The notes: generated from the letters alone by a model not told the origin. DNA of 56,802 nt from an uncultured Chryseobacterium sp. (GCA_913774355.1 CAJYGB010000002.1:1-56802); one strand, 5' to 3'. Shown: positions 16,838 through 25,212, counted from the first letter of the stretch. Numbers and translations: made by a program.

Positions 16838-17431
16838 ATGAAAAAGATAAGTACATTATTTAAAAAAGACATACATAATTTAGGACGGGTTATTAACGAA
16901 ATCAATCCTGAAAACCGATGGGTTTTTGACGGTGAAGCAGTAGCAACGCAGAAGTTCGACGGTTCCGCATGTGCAGTGATCAACGGTAAGCTATTCAAAA
17001 GGTACGATGCCAAAAAGGGGAAGACGGCTCCGGAAGGGGCGATCCCGTGCCAGGAAGCAGATCCGGTAACCGGGCATCATCCGCACTGGGTGGCCTGCGA
17101 CCCGGCCGGAAAAGAAGATGCTTACTTCTGGGAAGGTTTCCACGCTTTGGCCGGATCGGGCAAGGTAGAAGACGGTACCTACGAACTGATCGGCGAGAAA
17201 GTACAGGGAAATCCCGAAAACATCAAAGGCCATTTGCTGGTAAAGCACGGCAGCGAGATCCTCAATCTGGCAAGTCTTGATTTCGAGTGGATCAAAAGCT
17301 TTTTGAGTAATCCCGACAATAACATGGAAGGCATCGTTTTCCATCACACCGCTGATGAAAGAATGTGCAAAATCCGGAAATCCGATTTCGGCATCCGTAG
17401 AAAGGCGGGAAAAGAATCCGTTTTTAAATAA
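16838..17431 (+). CDS. RLIG1/DUF5565-like RNA ligase
   Basis: The 197-residue protein has a compact nucleotidyltransferase core without a C-terminal appendage. Motif I is KFDGS with Lys39, followed by LFKRYDAKKGK, ELIGEKVQGN (motif III-like, near 130-139), EGIVFHH (motif IV from 164) and CKIRKSDFGI (motif V near 180). This matches the DUF5565 family that includes human RLIG1 (C12orf29), a 5'-3' RNA ligase; the assignment comes from motif memory, not a search. It ends the ligase pair and is followed by a strong terminator at 17436, so it closes this transcription unit. Confidence 0.85.
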   Translation: MKKISTLFKKDIHNLGRVINEINPENRWVFDGEAVATQKFDGSACAVINGKLFKRYDAKKGKTAPEGAIPCQEADPVTGHHPHWVACDPAGKEDAYFWEGFHALAGSGKVEDGTYELIGEKVQGNPENIKGHLLVKHGSEILNLASLDFEWIKSFLSNPDNNMEGIVFHHTADERMCKIRKSDFGIRRKAGKESVFK

Positions 17432-17435
17432 ATTG

Positions 17436-17468
17436 AGTTTCGGTAATAGGGTTTACCGGAACTTTTTA
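17436..17468 (+). terminator. Intrinsic terminator after the RNA ligase pair
   Basis: 11-bp stem AGTTTCGGTAA/TTACCGGAACT (one G-U pair), 6-nt loop, T run. It starts within 5 nt of the ligase stop. Confidence 0.85.
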
Positions 17469-17721
17469 TGTGTTTAATCAGTCATGGATTTTCTTGTTAT
17501 GTTTGTACAGCAGTGAAGAAAACGTTCATTGAAATCTGATTGTTGGTAATAAATTTTTACTGAAAAAACAGGGTGCTTTGCTAAGTGAAAAAGTTTATGC
17601 TGAGCCTGTCGAAGTAGCTTGGTAAAATTAAAAACAGGTAGGTGTCAGAGAATCTCTATGAACTTTGCGTTAAATGAACAATGAGGATTAATAACAGATA
17701 ATGAAAATAAAAACTTAAAAA

Positions 17722-18666
17722 ATGTTACAGGCAGAAATAAAAAGTCTTTTTAAAGAAGACATCAGTATATTAATAAAAATTCCGAATTCATCGAAGCATT
17801 ATCTGTGTGATTGCGGTGAGGCAAGTTTGCTGACGGTAAAAGAAGTGCAATCCGTATCGGCAGTATTCATCAGCCATACCCATATTGACCATTTTTCAAA
17901 CTTCGATGGGATTTTCAGGCATCAGATCGGGAGCGGGGAAAAAGTGGTGGTCTGCGGACCGAAGAATATTCACCTGCAGATTGAAGCACGGTTGAAATCC
18001 TATACCTGGAACCTGATTGATGAAAACGCCATTGAATATGAAATCCGTGAAATTGTTTCCGAAGAAGAAATTAATATCTATAAAATCCGTCCGCCACTCT
18101 GGAATCTTGAATTGATCAAAACCCAGGATTTCCTTTTTGAAGATGAATATGTGAATGTCGATTTTGCAATTCTGGACCACAAGACCGATTCCATCGCTTA
18201 TCTTTTCAAAGAGAAAGATTCCGTGAGTTTTAATGAGAATGGTTCTGAATTCAAAAAAGGAAAATGGATCAGCGAACTGAAAACGGCTTTCGAAAATAAT
18301 GAAACCGATAAAGCCATTGAAATCGGAGGAACGGTTTATCAGGCTTCGGAATTATTCCATCTGCTGACGCAGAACAAAGGCTATAAACTCGGTGTTATAA
18401 TGGATCATGCGGCAGAGGGAGGAAACTATGAAAAAATAAAAACGGTTTTCGGGAATGCAGATATGGTGTATATCGAAACCTTCTATAAAGATGAAGATCG
18501 TGAATTCGCAATAATGAATCACCACAGCTTCGCTTCGGCGTCCGGAAAAATCATGAAGGAATGTAAAGTTAAGGAAGCCGTACCGGTCCATTTTTCAAGA
18601 AGGTACACGGAAATCGACAGGCTGGACATCGAGACGGCTTTTTATAAGGCTTTCAGAGAAGATTGA
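17722..18666 (+). CDS. MBL-fold hydrolase (RNase Z-like)
   Basis: A 314-residue metallo-beta-lactamase fold protein. The signature HTHIDH at residues 52-57, a DCGE at 32-35, GVIMDH with a metal-binding Asp/His near 227-232, and a late HFSRRYTEIDR segment follow the RNase Z / ElaC arrangement. RNase Z trims tRNA 3' trailers, so this enzyme may mature the unusual tRNA or Y-RNA transcripts nearby, but other MBL enzymes hydrolyse lactones or cyclic nucleotides. It stands alone after a 290-bp gap and is followed 43 bp later by a nucleoside-hydrolase-like gene. Confidence 0.82.
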   Translation: MLQAEIKSLFKEDISILIKIPNSSKHYLCDCGEASLLTVKEVQSVSAVFISHTHIDHFSNFDGIFRHQIGSGEKVVVCGPKNIHLQIEARLKSYTWNLIDENAIEYEIREIVSEEEINIYKIRPPLWNLELIKTQDFLFEDEYVNVDFAILDHKTDSIAYLFKEKDSVSFNENGSEFKKGKWISELKTAFENNETDKAIEIGGTVYQASELFHLLTQNKGYKLGVIMDHAAEGGNYEKIKTVFGNADMVYIETFYKDEDREFAIMNHHSFASASGKIMKECKVKEAVPVHFSRRYTEIDRLDIETAFYKAFRED

Positions 18667-18709
18667 GCGGGACCGTTTAAAATCGAAATTAATAACTAAA
18701 AAATGAATT

Positions 18710-19579
18710 ATGCAATATAAAATACCTTTTCATTTTGATATGGAAACTGCTGATCCTGATGATGCGATGACGTTGGCCATTTTGGCAACGCACCCCCGGG
18801 TTTATCTTGTAAGCGTTTCCGTACATCCGGGAGGAAAGGACCAGATCGGTTTTGTAAGAAAGATCCTTAATATTCTGGACCGGGAAGACATCCGGATCGG
18901 AGCCGGTACTCCCAAATCTAATGCTCCGCGTGTATCCGTGTTTCACCGGGATTGGATCGGAGGATTTAAAGATTCGGAAGCGGATGGTTCCGCAGTAGAT
19001 ATTATGGCTGAGACCCTCCGTCAGTTTCAGGATAGTACATTGTTGACAGGAGCAGCACTTACAAATCCGTATGCTTTATATGAAACCGGGATCTTTTTCG
19101 ACCGGTGGTTCTGTCAGGGAGGCTTCGCCGGGGATAATATCGTTCCTAAGGAACATCGGCTGGAAAAATTTGACGGAAAGATGACCTGCGCAACTTTTAA
19201 TCTGAACGGAAATCTGCTGGCTGCTGAAAAACTGTTTTCAATCCCGATTACCGAAAGGCGCCTGATCAGTAAAAATGTCTGCCATGCGGCGGTATTCACC
19301 AAAGCTGATGCGGAAATGCTAATGCCTTTCAGAAATCATAATAAAGGATTGGACCTCTTTTTGAAAGCTGTGGAACTGAAAGAGAAAGCCCTTCATGATA
19401 CGGTAGCCGCTTTACTGGCCATCGATCCTTCAAAAGCACTTTGGGAAGAGGTCATCCCTTACCGGACCCGCGGCGAATGGGGCTCGTGGAAAGCGGAAGA
19501 AAATCCCGGAAAAAGTCCTTCATTGATTACCACATTCATTCCTGATCTGAAAGATCTTTGGATGTTGATCAAACCTTAA
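18710..19579 (+). CDS. Nucleoside-hydrolase-like protein
   Basis: The 289-residue protein begins with DMETADPDDAMTLAIL (D10, D15, D17, D18), the Asp-rich calcium site of inosine-uridine-preferring nucleoside hydrolases, and has VSVHPGGKDQIGFVRKIL as the usual second segment. The C-terminal part is more divergent than in metabolic nucleoside hydrolases, and the late His-Asp motif is not evident to me. It could remove a base from a nucleoside or from damaged or modified RNA; the neighbourhood favours an RNA-linked role. It starts 43 bp after the MBL gene. Confidence 0.78.
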   Translation: MQYKIPFHFDMETADPDDAMTLAILATHPRVYLVSVSVHPGGKDQIGFVRKILNILDREDIRIGAGTPKSNAPRVSVFHRDWIGGFKDSEADGSAVDIMAETLRQFQDSTLLTGAALTNPYALYETGIFFDRWFCQGGFAGDNIVPKEHRLEKFDGKMTCATFNLNGNLLAAEKLFSIPITERRLISKNVCHAAVFTKADAEMLMPFRNHNKGLDLFLKAVELKEKALHDTVAALLAIDPSKALWEEVIPYRTRGEWGSWKAEENPGKSPSLITTFIPDLKDLWMLIKP

Positions 19580-19744
19580 GCTATTGGCAATGTCTATGTT
19601 TTAGGGTAATAACTCTTAAAATTTGACTGCATAAGCTTAAAAAAATGAATACAATTAATAATCATCAGTTAAGTGTGGCTCTTGTCAATCCTGAAAAGTG
19701 AGATTGATGACAGCACTAAACTTTTAAAAAAAATAATTAAAAAA

Positions 19745-20308
19745 ATGAAACCCAATATATTTTTTACGGCAGACCACCATTTCGGTCACGAAAATATCAT
19801 TAAATTTTCCGAAAGGCCATTTGCGTCTCTGGAACAAATGAATGAAGAACTCATCAAAAGATGGAATGAAAGGATCGGAGAGAACGATACCGTTTACCAT
19901 TTAGGCGATGTCAGTCTGGGCAAACCGGATTTCACAAAAGAAATTTTAGACCGGTTAAACGGAAGCATTCATCTCATCAAAGGCAATCACGAAGGAGCGG
20001 CACTAACTTATCCGAAACGCTTTGCTTCCATCAGGGATTACCATGAATTAAGGATCGACGAACCGGAAAACGGCAACGGCAAGCAGAAGATCATCCTTTT
20101 CCACTACGCGATGCGGACCTGGAACGGCTCCCACCGCGGCGTCTGGCAGCTCTACGGCCATTCGCACGGAACATTGCCGGACGATGAAACGGCCTTAAGC
20201 TTTGATGTGGGCGTCGATTGCCATAACTTCTATCCTGTTTCCTACCAAGAAGTAAAAGAAATGATGAAAAAGAAAAAGTGGACCCCGCCGTTTGCCCCGA
20301 GAAATTAA
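19745..20308 (+). CDS. Calcineurin-like metallophosphoesterase
   Basis: I choose the ATG at 19745, giving 187 residues that start KPNIFFTADHHFGHENI, because a short upstream extension shows no conserved sequence. Motifs are ADHHFGHEN (D-x-H), GDVSLG, GNHEG and the C-terminal YGHSHG, all typical of a two-metal phosphoesterase. Homologues are often annotated simply as phosphoesterases. Here the enzyme probably cleaves terminal or cyclic phosphate from RNA, complementing the ligases and the cREC protein. Codon use and leader resemble those of its neighbours. Confidence 0.87.
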   Translation: MKPNIFFTADHHFGHENIIKFSERPFASLEQMNEELIKRWNERIGENDTVYHLGDVSLGKPDFTKEILDRLNGSIHLIKGNHEGAALTYPKRFASIRDYHELRIDEPENGNGKQKIILFHYAMRTWNGSHRGVWQLYGHSHGTLPDDETALSFDVGVDCHNFYPVSYQEVKEMMKKKKWTPPFAPRN

Positions 20309-20490
20309 GAGAAAGGAAGCTGGGTGATGCATGCTGTATGTTCTGGAGTATTGTAAAAACTTCCTGTGTTCTTCAGTTCATCATCCGGCCATGATAGAAA
20401 AAGTAAAAAAAATGTAAAATGGAACCTGGAATCTGATAGGAAAAAAACTTCCGTCACCCCGCCTCCATCGTCCAGCCCAAACACACAACA

Positions 20491-21036
20491 ATGAAAACAA
20501 CAAATAAAATAATAGTGATCGATCTGGAAGCCACGTGCTGGGAATATGATAAAATCCCGCCCGGCCAGAAAACCGATATTATTGAAATAGGAATCTGTAC
20601 TTTGGATACAGATGCAAAGATCATTTCCAACAAGCAGAGCATATATGTGATTCCCGAAAGATCAAAAATCAACAAATTCTGCACGGAGCTTACCGGAATT
20701 ACCCCAAAACTGATTGAAGAAAAAGGAATCTATTTTGAAGAAGCCTGCGAAAAAATCCGGGAGGAATACGATCCTGAATCGATTGCCTGGGCCGGGTTCG
20801 GAGCCTTTGATAAGGAACAGATCGTTGAACAGTGTGACTATCTGGGCATTGAAAATCCTTTTTCCGGAAATTACATCAACATCATGCACCGCTTCAAAGC
20901 CTACAACGGCTTGTATAAAATGATGGGACTCAAAAGAGCTCTGAAAGCCCTGAATATGGAATTTGAAGGCAACCATCACAGCGGGGCGGACGATGCTTAT
21001 AACGCTGCCCGGATTTTACGGGAAATGCTGAGATAA
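20491..21036 (+). CDS. DEDDh 3'-5' exonuclease, paralogue 1
   Basis: A 181-residue exonuclease of the DEDDh superfamily, close to the ERI1/KapD type. The first motif is VIDLEATCW (D11, E13), the second lies in WAGFGAFDKEQ near 95-105 and the final HHSGADDAYNAARI near 158-171 gives the catalytic His and Asp. Such enzymes trim RNA 3' ends or overhangs in stem-loops. A second gene of the same type follows at 21614. The pair probably trims 3' ends of damaged tRNA or Y-RNA. Confidence 0.87.
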   Translation: MKTTNKIIVIDLEATCWEYDKIPPGQKTDIIEIGICTLDTDAKIISNKQSIYVIPERSKINKFCTELTGITPKLIEEKGIYFEEACEKIREEYDPESIAWAGFGAFDKEQIVEQCDYLGIENPFSGNYINIMHRFKAYNGLYKMMGLKRALKALNMEFEGNHHSGADDAYNAARILREMLR

Positions 21037-21336
21037 AAGGTGGGAAGATGGGTGATGGATGCTGGAAGTTATAGCAGTGTGGAATGAAGTCCAGTCTTCA
21101 ACAGCAAAGGAAAGTAAGGCGTTGGATACTGGAAGTTTTTACAGTATTCAATTTATCCCACTCATCCTTTTACGTGATATTCAGTATGGATATTTGGTTT
21201 AAAAACCGGATTTTCACAGTAATCATTCATCCATCAGCTTGGCTTCCAGTTTCAACAAATAATCTAGCTGAATCTGGCTATGGTAACCTGGAAGTTCTGT
21301 AGCATACTCAAGCATCCAGCTTCCATCACCCATCAT

Positions 21337-21590
21337 CCAGCCAATCAATCTGGAGGAACTAGGATATGAGAAACGGGCAGTTTTAAAACACACGAACATC
21401 CCGCTTCCATCACCCATCTTCCAGCCAATCAATCTGGAGGAACTAGGATATGAAAACGGGCAGTTTTAAAACACACGAACATCCCGCTTCCATCATCCAT
21501 CTTCCAGCCAATCAATCTGGAGGAACTAGGATATGAAAACGGGAAGTTTTAAAACACACGAACATCCCGCTTCCATCATCCATCTTCCAG
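21337..21590 (+). repeat. Three 83-84 bp tandem direct repeats plus partial copy
   Basis: Units start at CCAGCCAATCAATCTGGAGG at 21337, 21421 and 21504, with a partial copy at 21587. Copy 1 has one extra base (GATATGAGAAACGGG against GATATGAAAACGGG). The copies differ at only a few positions, pointing to recent slippage or unequal crossing-over. They lie directly upstream of the second exonuclease and may carry its promoter or translation signals. Confidence 0.85.
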
Positions 21591-21613
21591 CTAAACAATC
21601 AAATTTTAAACAA

Positions 21614-22162
21614 ATGAAAACAACAGACAACATATTAATTATAGACCTTGAGGCAACGTGCTGGAACGACCGGCCGCCGAGAGGTCAGGAAAGTGAAATC
21701 ATCGAAATCGGGGTATGCCTTATGGATGCCGCAACCGGTAAGGTTTCACGCAGCGAAGGCATTTTGGTAAAGCCTCAATTTTCAAAAGTCAGCCCGTTCT
21801 GTACGGAACTGACTTCCATAACCCAGCATATGCTCGATGACGAAGGTATTTTACTGGAAGATGCCCTGGATATCCTGAGAGCGGAATACGATTCCGAAAA
21901 CCTGACCTGGGCAAGCTATGGAAACTACGACCTGAACATGCTTCAGAGCCAGGCCCGGAGATTCAATGTGGATTATCCGCTGAGCGATGACCACATCAAT
22001 GTGAAAACCTTGTTCGGGGAACTGCACCCAATCGTCCGTAAAAGTGTCGGCATGGCCCGCGCACTGGGCGAACTGAACCTTACGCTGGAGGGTACCCACC
22101 ACCGCGGTGTCGATGACGCCCGGAATATTGCCAAAATTCTGCACTGGTGCCTGAAAAGGTAA
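21614..22162 (+). CDS. DEDDh 3'-5' exonuclease, paralogue 2
   Basis: The ATG at 21614 gives 182 residues beginning KTTDNILIIDLEATCW, aligning with the start of the first paralogue. A 27-residue upstream extension falls inside the tandem repeats and is unlikely to be translated. Motifs are IDLEATCW (D and E), WASYGNYDLNML and HHRGVDDARNIAKI, the DEDDh set. The two paralogues share overall layout but diverge widely, so the duplication is old and substrate preferences may differ. A terminator follows at 22252. Confidence 0.87.
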   Translation: MKTTDNILIIDLEATCWNDRPPRGQESEIIEIGVCLMDAATGKVSRSEGILVKPQFSKVSPFCTELTSITQHMLDDEGILLEDALDILRAEYDSENLTWASYGNYDLNMLQSQARRFNVDYPLSDDHINVKTLFGELHPIVRKSVGMARALGELNLTLEGTHHRGVDDARNIAKILHWCLKR

Positions 22163-22251
22163 ACTGGGAATAATGTAGCAATCTAATCATGTAACGATAT
22201 AATAATGTGACTTTGTCAATGGAGGAATTTACGTACATATCGATATAATTG

Positions 22252-22280
22252 AACTCTCTTTTTTAAAGGGAGTTTTTTTT
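22252..22280 (+). terminator. Intrinsic terminator
   Basis: 10-bp stem AACTCTCTTT/AAAGGGAGTT with loop TTT, then eight T. It isolates the exonuclease unit from the regulated unit that begins at 22463. Confidence 0.85.
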
Positions 22281-22319
22281 ACGATTTTAAATAAAAGCAA
22301 AGCTGATTGTAAGAGATGT

Positions 22320-22440
22320 CTAAATAAAAGGAATAACGGTCAGCCCTGAAAGGGCGGCCTATACCAGCATCGGGTGCAGCCCGATGTCACTAAAGCCCGG
22401 TGAACTGAGCCCTGAAAGGGTGAAATACCGTAACATCCGG
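22320..22440. repeat. Degenerate dispersed repeat (CCCTGAAAGGG type)
   Basis: Two short palindromes GCCCTGAAAGGG and a GGGTGCAGCCC segment resemble the multi-copy intergenic repeats common in Bacteroidota; related GCAATCCGAC-type units are at 52.56-52.8 kb. No gene. Confidence 0.5.
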
Positions 22441-22462
22441 CGGGGAAAATAAAAATTTTTAC

Positions 22463-22499
22463 TACGCAAAAACACTGCGTACCGGTCTTTTTACTTTGC
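22463..22499 (+). promoter_or_regulatory. Shared operator and promoter, site 1 (permuted tRNA RNA / slipin)
   Basis: TACGCA AAAACAC TGCGTA at 22463-22481, then 13 nt to TTTGC at 22495-22499 (TACTTTGC). Same half-sites, same 7-nt A-rich spacer and same 12-13 nt distance as the elements at 25176, 28363 and 28755. No TTG occurs at -33, where the operator sits, suggesting an activator-dependent promoter. Confidence 0.85.
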
Positions 22500-22679
22500 A
22501 TCATCAAAACAAAACAATGCTAAAATTTTGAAAAACAGATTTTAGTCAAAATATCAGGTAAGGTCTTGTTGAGTGTTTCTGGATAACACCATTGCAGAAG
22601 AATTTGTTTAGGAACATGATTTCCTTCTGTTCAGCTTGACCTGAAGGTTTCAGAGATTTAGCCAGAAAAATCTTACGGC

Positions 22680-22750
22680 TCTATGGGTTGAAGGTTCGAG
22701 TCCTTCTATCTCCTGAATGGGGATATAGTTCAAATTGGTAGAACAATAGA
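22680..22750 (+). ncRNA. Permuted tRNA-like domain 1
   Basis: Order: anticodon-stem 3' strand TCTAT, variable GGGTT, T arm GAAGG TTCGAGT CCTTC, acceptor 3' strand TATCTCC, 5-nt linker TGAAT, acceptor 5' strand GGGGATA, D arm GTTC...GAAC, anticodon-stem 5' strand ATAGA. Every tRNA helix closes, with only one G-U in the acceptor. The anticodon loop is open and joins the rest of the RNA. Confidence 0.85.
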
Positions 22751-22759
22751 TTTTTATGC

Positions 22760-22830
22760 GTGGGTTCGAGTCCCACCCTCGTTTCGGATGAGGTAGCTCA
22801 GTTGGTTAGAGTACTACACAATAACTGTAG
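22760..22830 (+). ncRNA. Permuted tRNA-like domain 2
   Basis: Order: T arm GTGGG TTCGAGT CCCAC, acceptor 3' strand CCTCGTT, 3-nt linker TCG, acceptor 5' strand GATGAGG, D arm GCTC...GAGT, then an intact arm CTACA-CAATAAC-TGTAG. The break is in the variable region, not the anticodon loop. The loop CAATAAC lacks U33, so it is not a normal anticodon. Confidence 0.8.
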
Positions 22831-22833
22831 TTG

Positions 22834-22860
22834 AAAATAGACTCAAAATCTATTTTTTTT
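22834..22860 (+). terminator. Hairpin with T-run at the end of the permuted RNA
   Basis: AAAATAGA/TCTATTTT 8-bp stem with loop CTCAAAA and a T8 tract. It is mutually exclusive with the terminal Y-type helix, so readthrough into slipin could depend on RNA folding or on Ro60 binding. Confidence 0.75.
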
Positions 22861-23270
22861 CGAGTTTGAATATTCTCATTAAAAATATTCGGAAAAAATC
22901 CGGGATTTTTTCAGTTGTTAAATCAACATTTTGAAAAAGCCTGTGAGAAAAGATATTTTTCTGAAAATGAAATGGATACGAAGATCAATCATTCTTGAAT
23001 GAGTTTTCTAAAAAGGACGGTTTTCTCCATGAGCGATGATAACGGATATCCTTTTTTGCCTGCAAAAAAGATAGCAGTGAACGTAGCGACCCGGGTTGTT
23101 GGTTAAGCCAGGGCAAGGGACACGGCCAAAATCTGAACATTGAGAAATGATTTCGAAAATAAGATGCTGAGATTTATGAATTTTTCAGAATGGCTTTTCT
23201 TCCGCCGTTTTTGGAAGAAGAGATTCCGGATTTACTTTTAATTAAAATGATAACCATTAAAAATATAGTC
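22861..23270 (+). other. Untranslated stretch before slipin
   Basis: No gene or tRNA-like element recognised. A perfect palindrome CTTTTTTGC-CT-GCAAAAAAG lies at 23052-23071 and could terminate on either strand. Two earlier in-frame starts (23190, 23247) exist for the slipin gene. Confidence 0.5.
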
Positions 23271-24368
23271 ATGATAAAAAATATACAGATTAAAGCATAT
23301 GAGCGAGGGTTGGTTTTCAGGAACGAAAACTTAACCGATATTCTTAAAGAAGGCAGTTTCTGGATTTTCGGAAATAAATCGGTGGAGGTATATGATATGA
23401 AAGCTTTGTTCAAGTCCGGTACCGACCTTAATCTCTTATTGAAAAACGAAAACCTGAAATCCATGCTCGAAGTCATAGAGGTAAAAGATGGGGAAATAGT
23501 ACTGGTATACGAAAACGGAATTTTTAAAGAAGTTCTGCAGGTCGGGCAATATGCTTTCTGGAAAGGAATTTTAAACAGGGAATTTCAGAAAGCAGACTTA
23601 ACGAAAGTGGAAATTACAGAGAAGATTTCCAGAACGATCCTTGAAAATATAAGACTGAAAAATTGTATTAGAAAATTCGTAATCACCAATCAATACAAAG
23701 GTATTTTGCTGATTGACGGAAAGTTAAACAGAATTCTGGAGGCCGGAACGTATTACTTCTGGAACAACGAAACTTCCATAGAAGTAAAATCGATTGATAC
23801 CAGGATGCAGCAGATGGAAATCGCCGGTCAGGAACTGTTGACCAAAGATAAAGCTATGCTCAGGATCAATTTTTATGTACGTTTTCAGGTGGCAAATATT
23901 GAGAGGGCACTGATGGAGAACAAAGAGTATGATAAGCAATTATATATTCTGATGCAGTTGGCTTTACGTGAATTCGTCGGAGCTTTAACATTGGACGAAC
24001 TGCTGTTGAAAAAAGATTCCGTAGGAAAAGAAATTCTTGGAAATTTAGGCAGCAAGGCCGATGAATTAGGTTTGAAAGCTTCTGATGCGGGAATAAGAGA
24101 TGTAATCTTAACAGGGGAAATGAAAGACATCATGAACCAGGTTTTGATTGCAGAGAAAAAAGCCCAGGCCAACAGCATTATGAGACGTGAAGAAACCGCG
24201 TCTACCAGAAGCCTGCTGAATACGGCAAAGCTGATGGAAGAAAACGAAGTACTCTGGAAACTGAAGGAGATGGAATATATGGAAAAAATCGCCGACAAAA
24301 TTGGAGATATTACCGTTTCCGGAAACAGCAACATTGTTTCTCAGCTGAAAGAGATCTTCACAAAATAA
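23271..24368 (+). CDS. Slipin / SPFH (band 7) protein
   Basis: The SPFH domain runs over about residues 80-300 of the product (365 residues from the start chosen here). ATG 23271 begins IKNIQIKAYERGLVF, which fits slipins of this group; starts at 23247 or 23190 are possible. It lacks a clear N-terminal membrane helix but has the repeated GxYxFW elements (VLQVGQYAFWKG, ILEAGTYYFWNN) and the SPFH core IDTRMQQMEIAGQELLTKDKAMLRINFYVRFQV. A helical, Glu/Lys/Ala-rich C-terminal part (about 270-350) should mediate oligomerisation. Slipins recur beside RNA-repair genes, presumably as scaffolds. It shares operator site 1 with the permuted RNA. Confidence 0.88.
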   Translation: MIKNIQIKAYERGLVFRNENLTDILKEGSFWIFGNKSVEVYDMKALFKSGTDLNLLLKNENLKSMLEVIEVKDGEIVLVYENGIFKEVLQVGQYAFWKGILNREFQKADLTKVEITEKISRTILENIRLKNCIRKFVITNQYKGILLIDGKLNRILEAGTYYFWNNETSIEVKSIDTRMQQMEIAGQELLTKDKAMLRINFYVRFQVANIERALMENKEYDKQLYILMQLALREFVGALTLDELLLKKDSVGKEILGNLGSKADELGLKASDAGIRDVILTGEMKDIMNQVLIAEKKAQANSIMRREETASTRSLLNTAKLMEENEVLWKLKEMEYMEKIADKIGDITVSGNSNIVSQLKEIFTK

Positions 24369-24521
24369 AAACTAGTAACTGTTATTATAGAGGCGGATTT
24401 TGCGAAAGCAAAGCCTGTCTTGTTTTAAAATCAAAAGAGTTACGCAGGGACGGTTTACACCGGAATCAGATGCCAATCCAATTAATAAATCAAAAGTAAG
24501 TAACCGAAACAGATTTAAACT

Positions 24522-24986
24522 TTAAATCTGTTTATTTTTCTCCTGCCACTCCTCATAAGAAACCACCCCCAGTTCCGGCCGCCCTTCACCTTCCAGAATA
24601 GATATAAATTCCAGCTGATTGCCGTCCGGATCATTAAAATAAATCGCCAAAGCAGGCATCCAGGCAAAAACCATCGGTTTCTCACTTCCGTCTTTCAGAA
24701 AATTGTAAGATTTTAGATTTTTACTTTTCAGAAATCCAACAGAGTAATTCAGGATATCTTCTTTGTCGGCGGTAAAAGCAAAATGCCGGGTCTGCAGATT
24801 CTCTTTCTGCTCCCATAAACCCAGCATCGATTCTTTGTTTTTCCCGATCCAGAGGAAAGCGATTGGTCGGGTTTCATCCCGGTGCGCAAATTCCAACCCT
24901 AAAATTTCTGTATAAAATGCAATTGCCCTTTCCAGATCGCTTACCTGAATATGGGTTTCATATAATCCTTTAATCATAGTTTTCAT
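24522..24986 (-). CDS. VOC-superfamily (glyoxalase/bleomycin-resistance fold) protein
   Basis: I choose the internal Met at 24986, giving 154 residues starting KTMIKGLYETHIQVSDLERAIAFYTEILGL. This is the typical first beta-alpha-beta-beta-beta module of VOC proteins, with H and E metal ligands at ETHIQV and in the C-terminal YFNDPDGNQLEFISI. The family includes lyases, dioxygenases and resistance proteins; the substrate here is unknown. It is the only reverse-strand gene within the 12.5-28 kb RNA island and probably does not belong to it functionally. Confidence 0.87.
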   Translation of the reverse strand: MKTMIKGLYETHIQVSDLERAIAFYTEILGLEFAHRDETRPIAFLWIGKNKESMLGLWEQKENLQTRHFAFTADKEDILNYSVGFLKSKNLKSYNFLKDGSEKPMVFAWMPALAIYFNDPDGNQLEFISILEGEGRPELGVVSYEEWQEKNKQI

Positions 24987-25175
24987 TTTAAGGCACAAAG
25001 CTATAGAATGCATTTACAAAAATTTTCAATCCTCAATTCCTTTATATAAAATGGATGATAGAAAAATTGTATTCTTTGTTTACGCCGGTTCCTTAATTCA
25101 TTGGTGTTATTGTTGGAAAGAGTAGTGTCGGTATTGTTTAAAAAAAAAATAAAACTTTTTCACAAAAAAATAAAC

Positions 25176-25212
25176 TGCGCAAAAAGATTGCGCAAAGGGC
25201 CCCTTACTTTGC
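25176..25212 (+). promoter_or_regulatory. Shared operator and promoter, site 2 (Ro60 gene)
   Basis: TGCGCA AAAAGAT TGCGCA at 25176-25194, 13 nt to TTTGC at 25208-25212 (TTACTTTGC). The 54-nt leader to the TROVE ATG contains AGTAACCATGAAA, which resembles the leaders of the two Y-RNA arrays (AACAACCATGAG and AATAACCATAAA). Confidence 0.88.

Larger units (their letters stand above)
22537..22851 (+). ncRNA. Y-like RNA with two permuted tRNA-like domains
   Basis: The ends pair as AGATTTT-AGTC (22537-22547) with GACT-C-AAAATCT (22840-22851), an 11-bp helix with one bulged C on the 3' strand. Inside are a TCAGGT/ACCTGA helix (22554 and 22640), a GTGTT/AACAC hairpin, and two tRNA-like domains in 3'-half-first order. 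Domain 1 pairs acceptor TATCTCC (22707-22713) with GGGGATA (22719-22725) and anticodon stem ATAGA (22746) with TCTAT (22680). Domain 2 pairs CCTCGTT (22777-22783) with GATGAGG (22787-22793). All acceptor pairs are Watson-Crick or G-U. The 3' end can alternatively form a terminator hairpin. Confidence 0.78.

Noticed and set aside
22834..22851. Treating the last hairpin only as a terminator
   Set aside because: The same bases complete an 11-bp bulged-C helix with 22537-22547, matching the other modules, so both structures are reported as alternatives.
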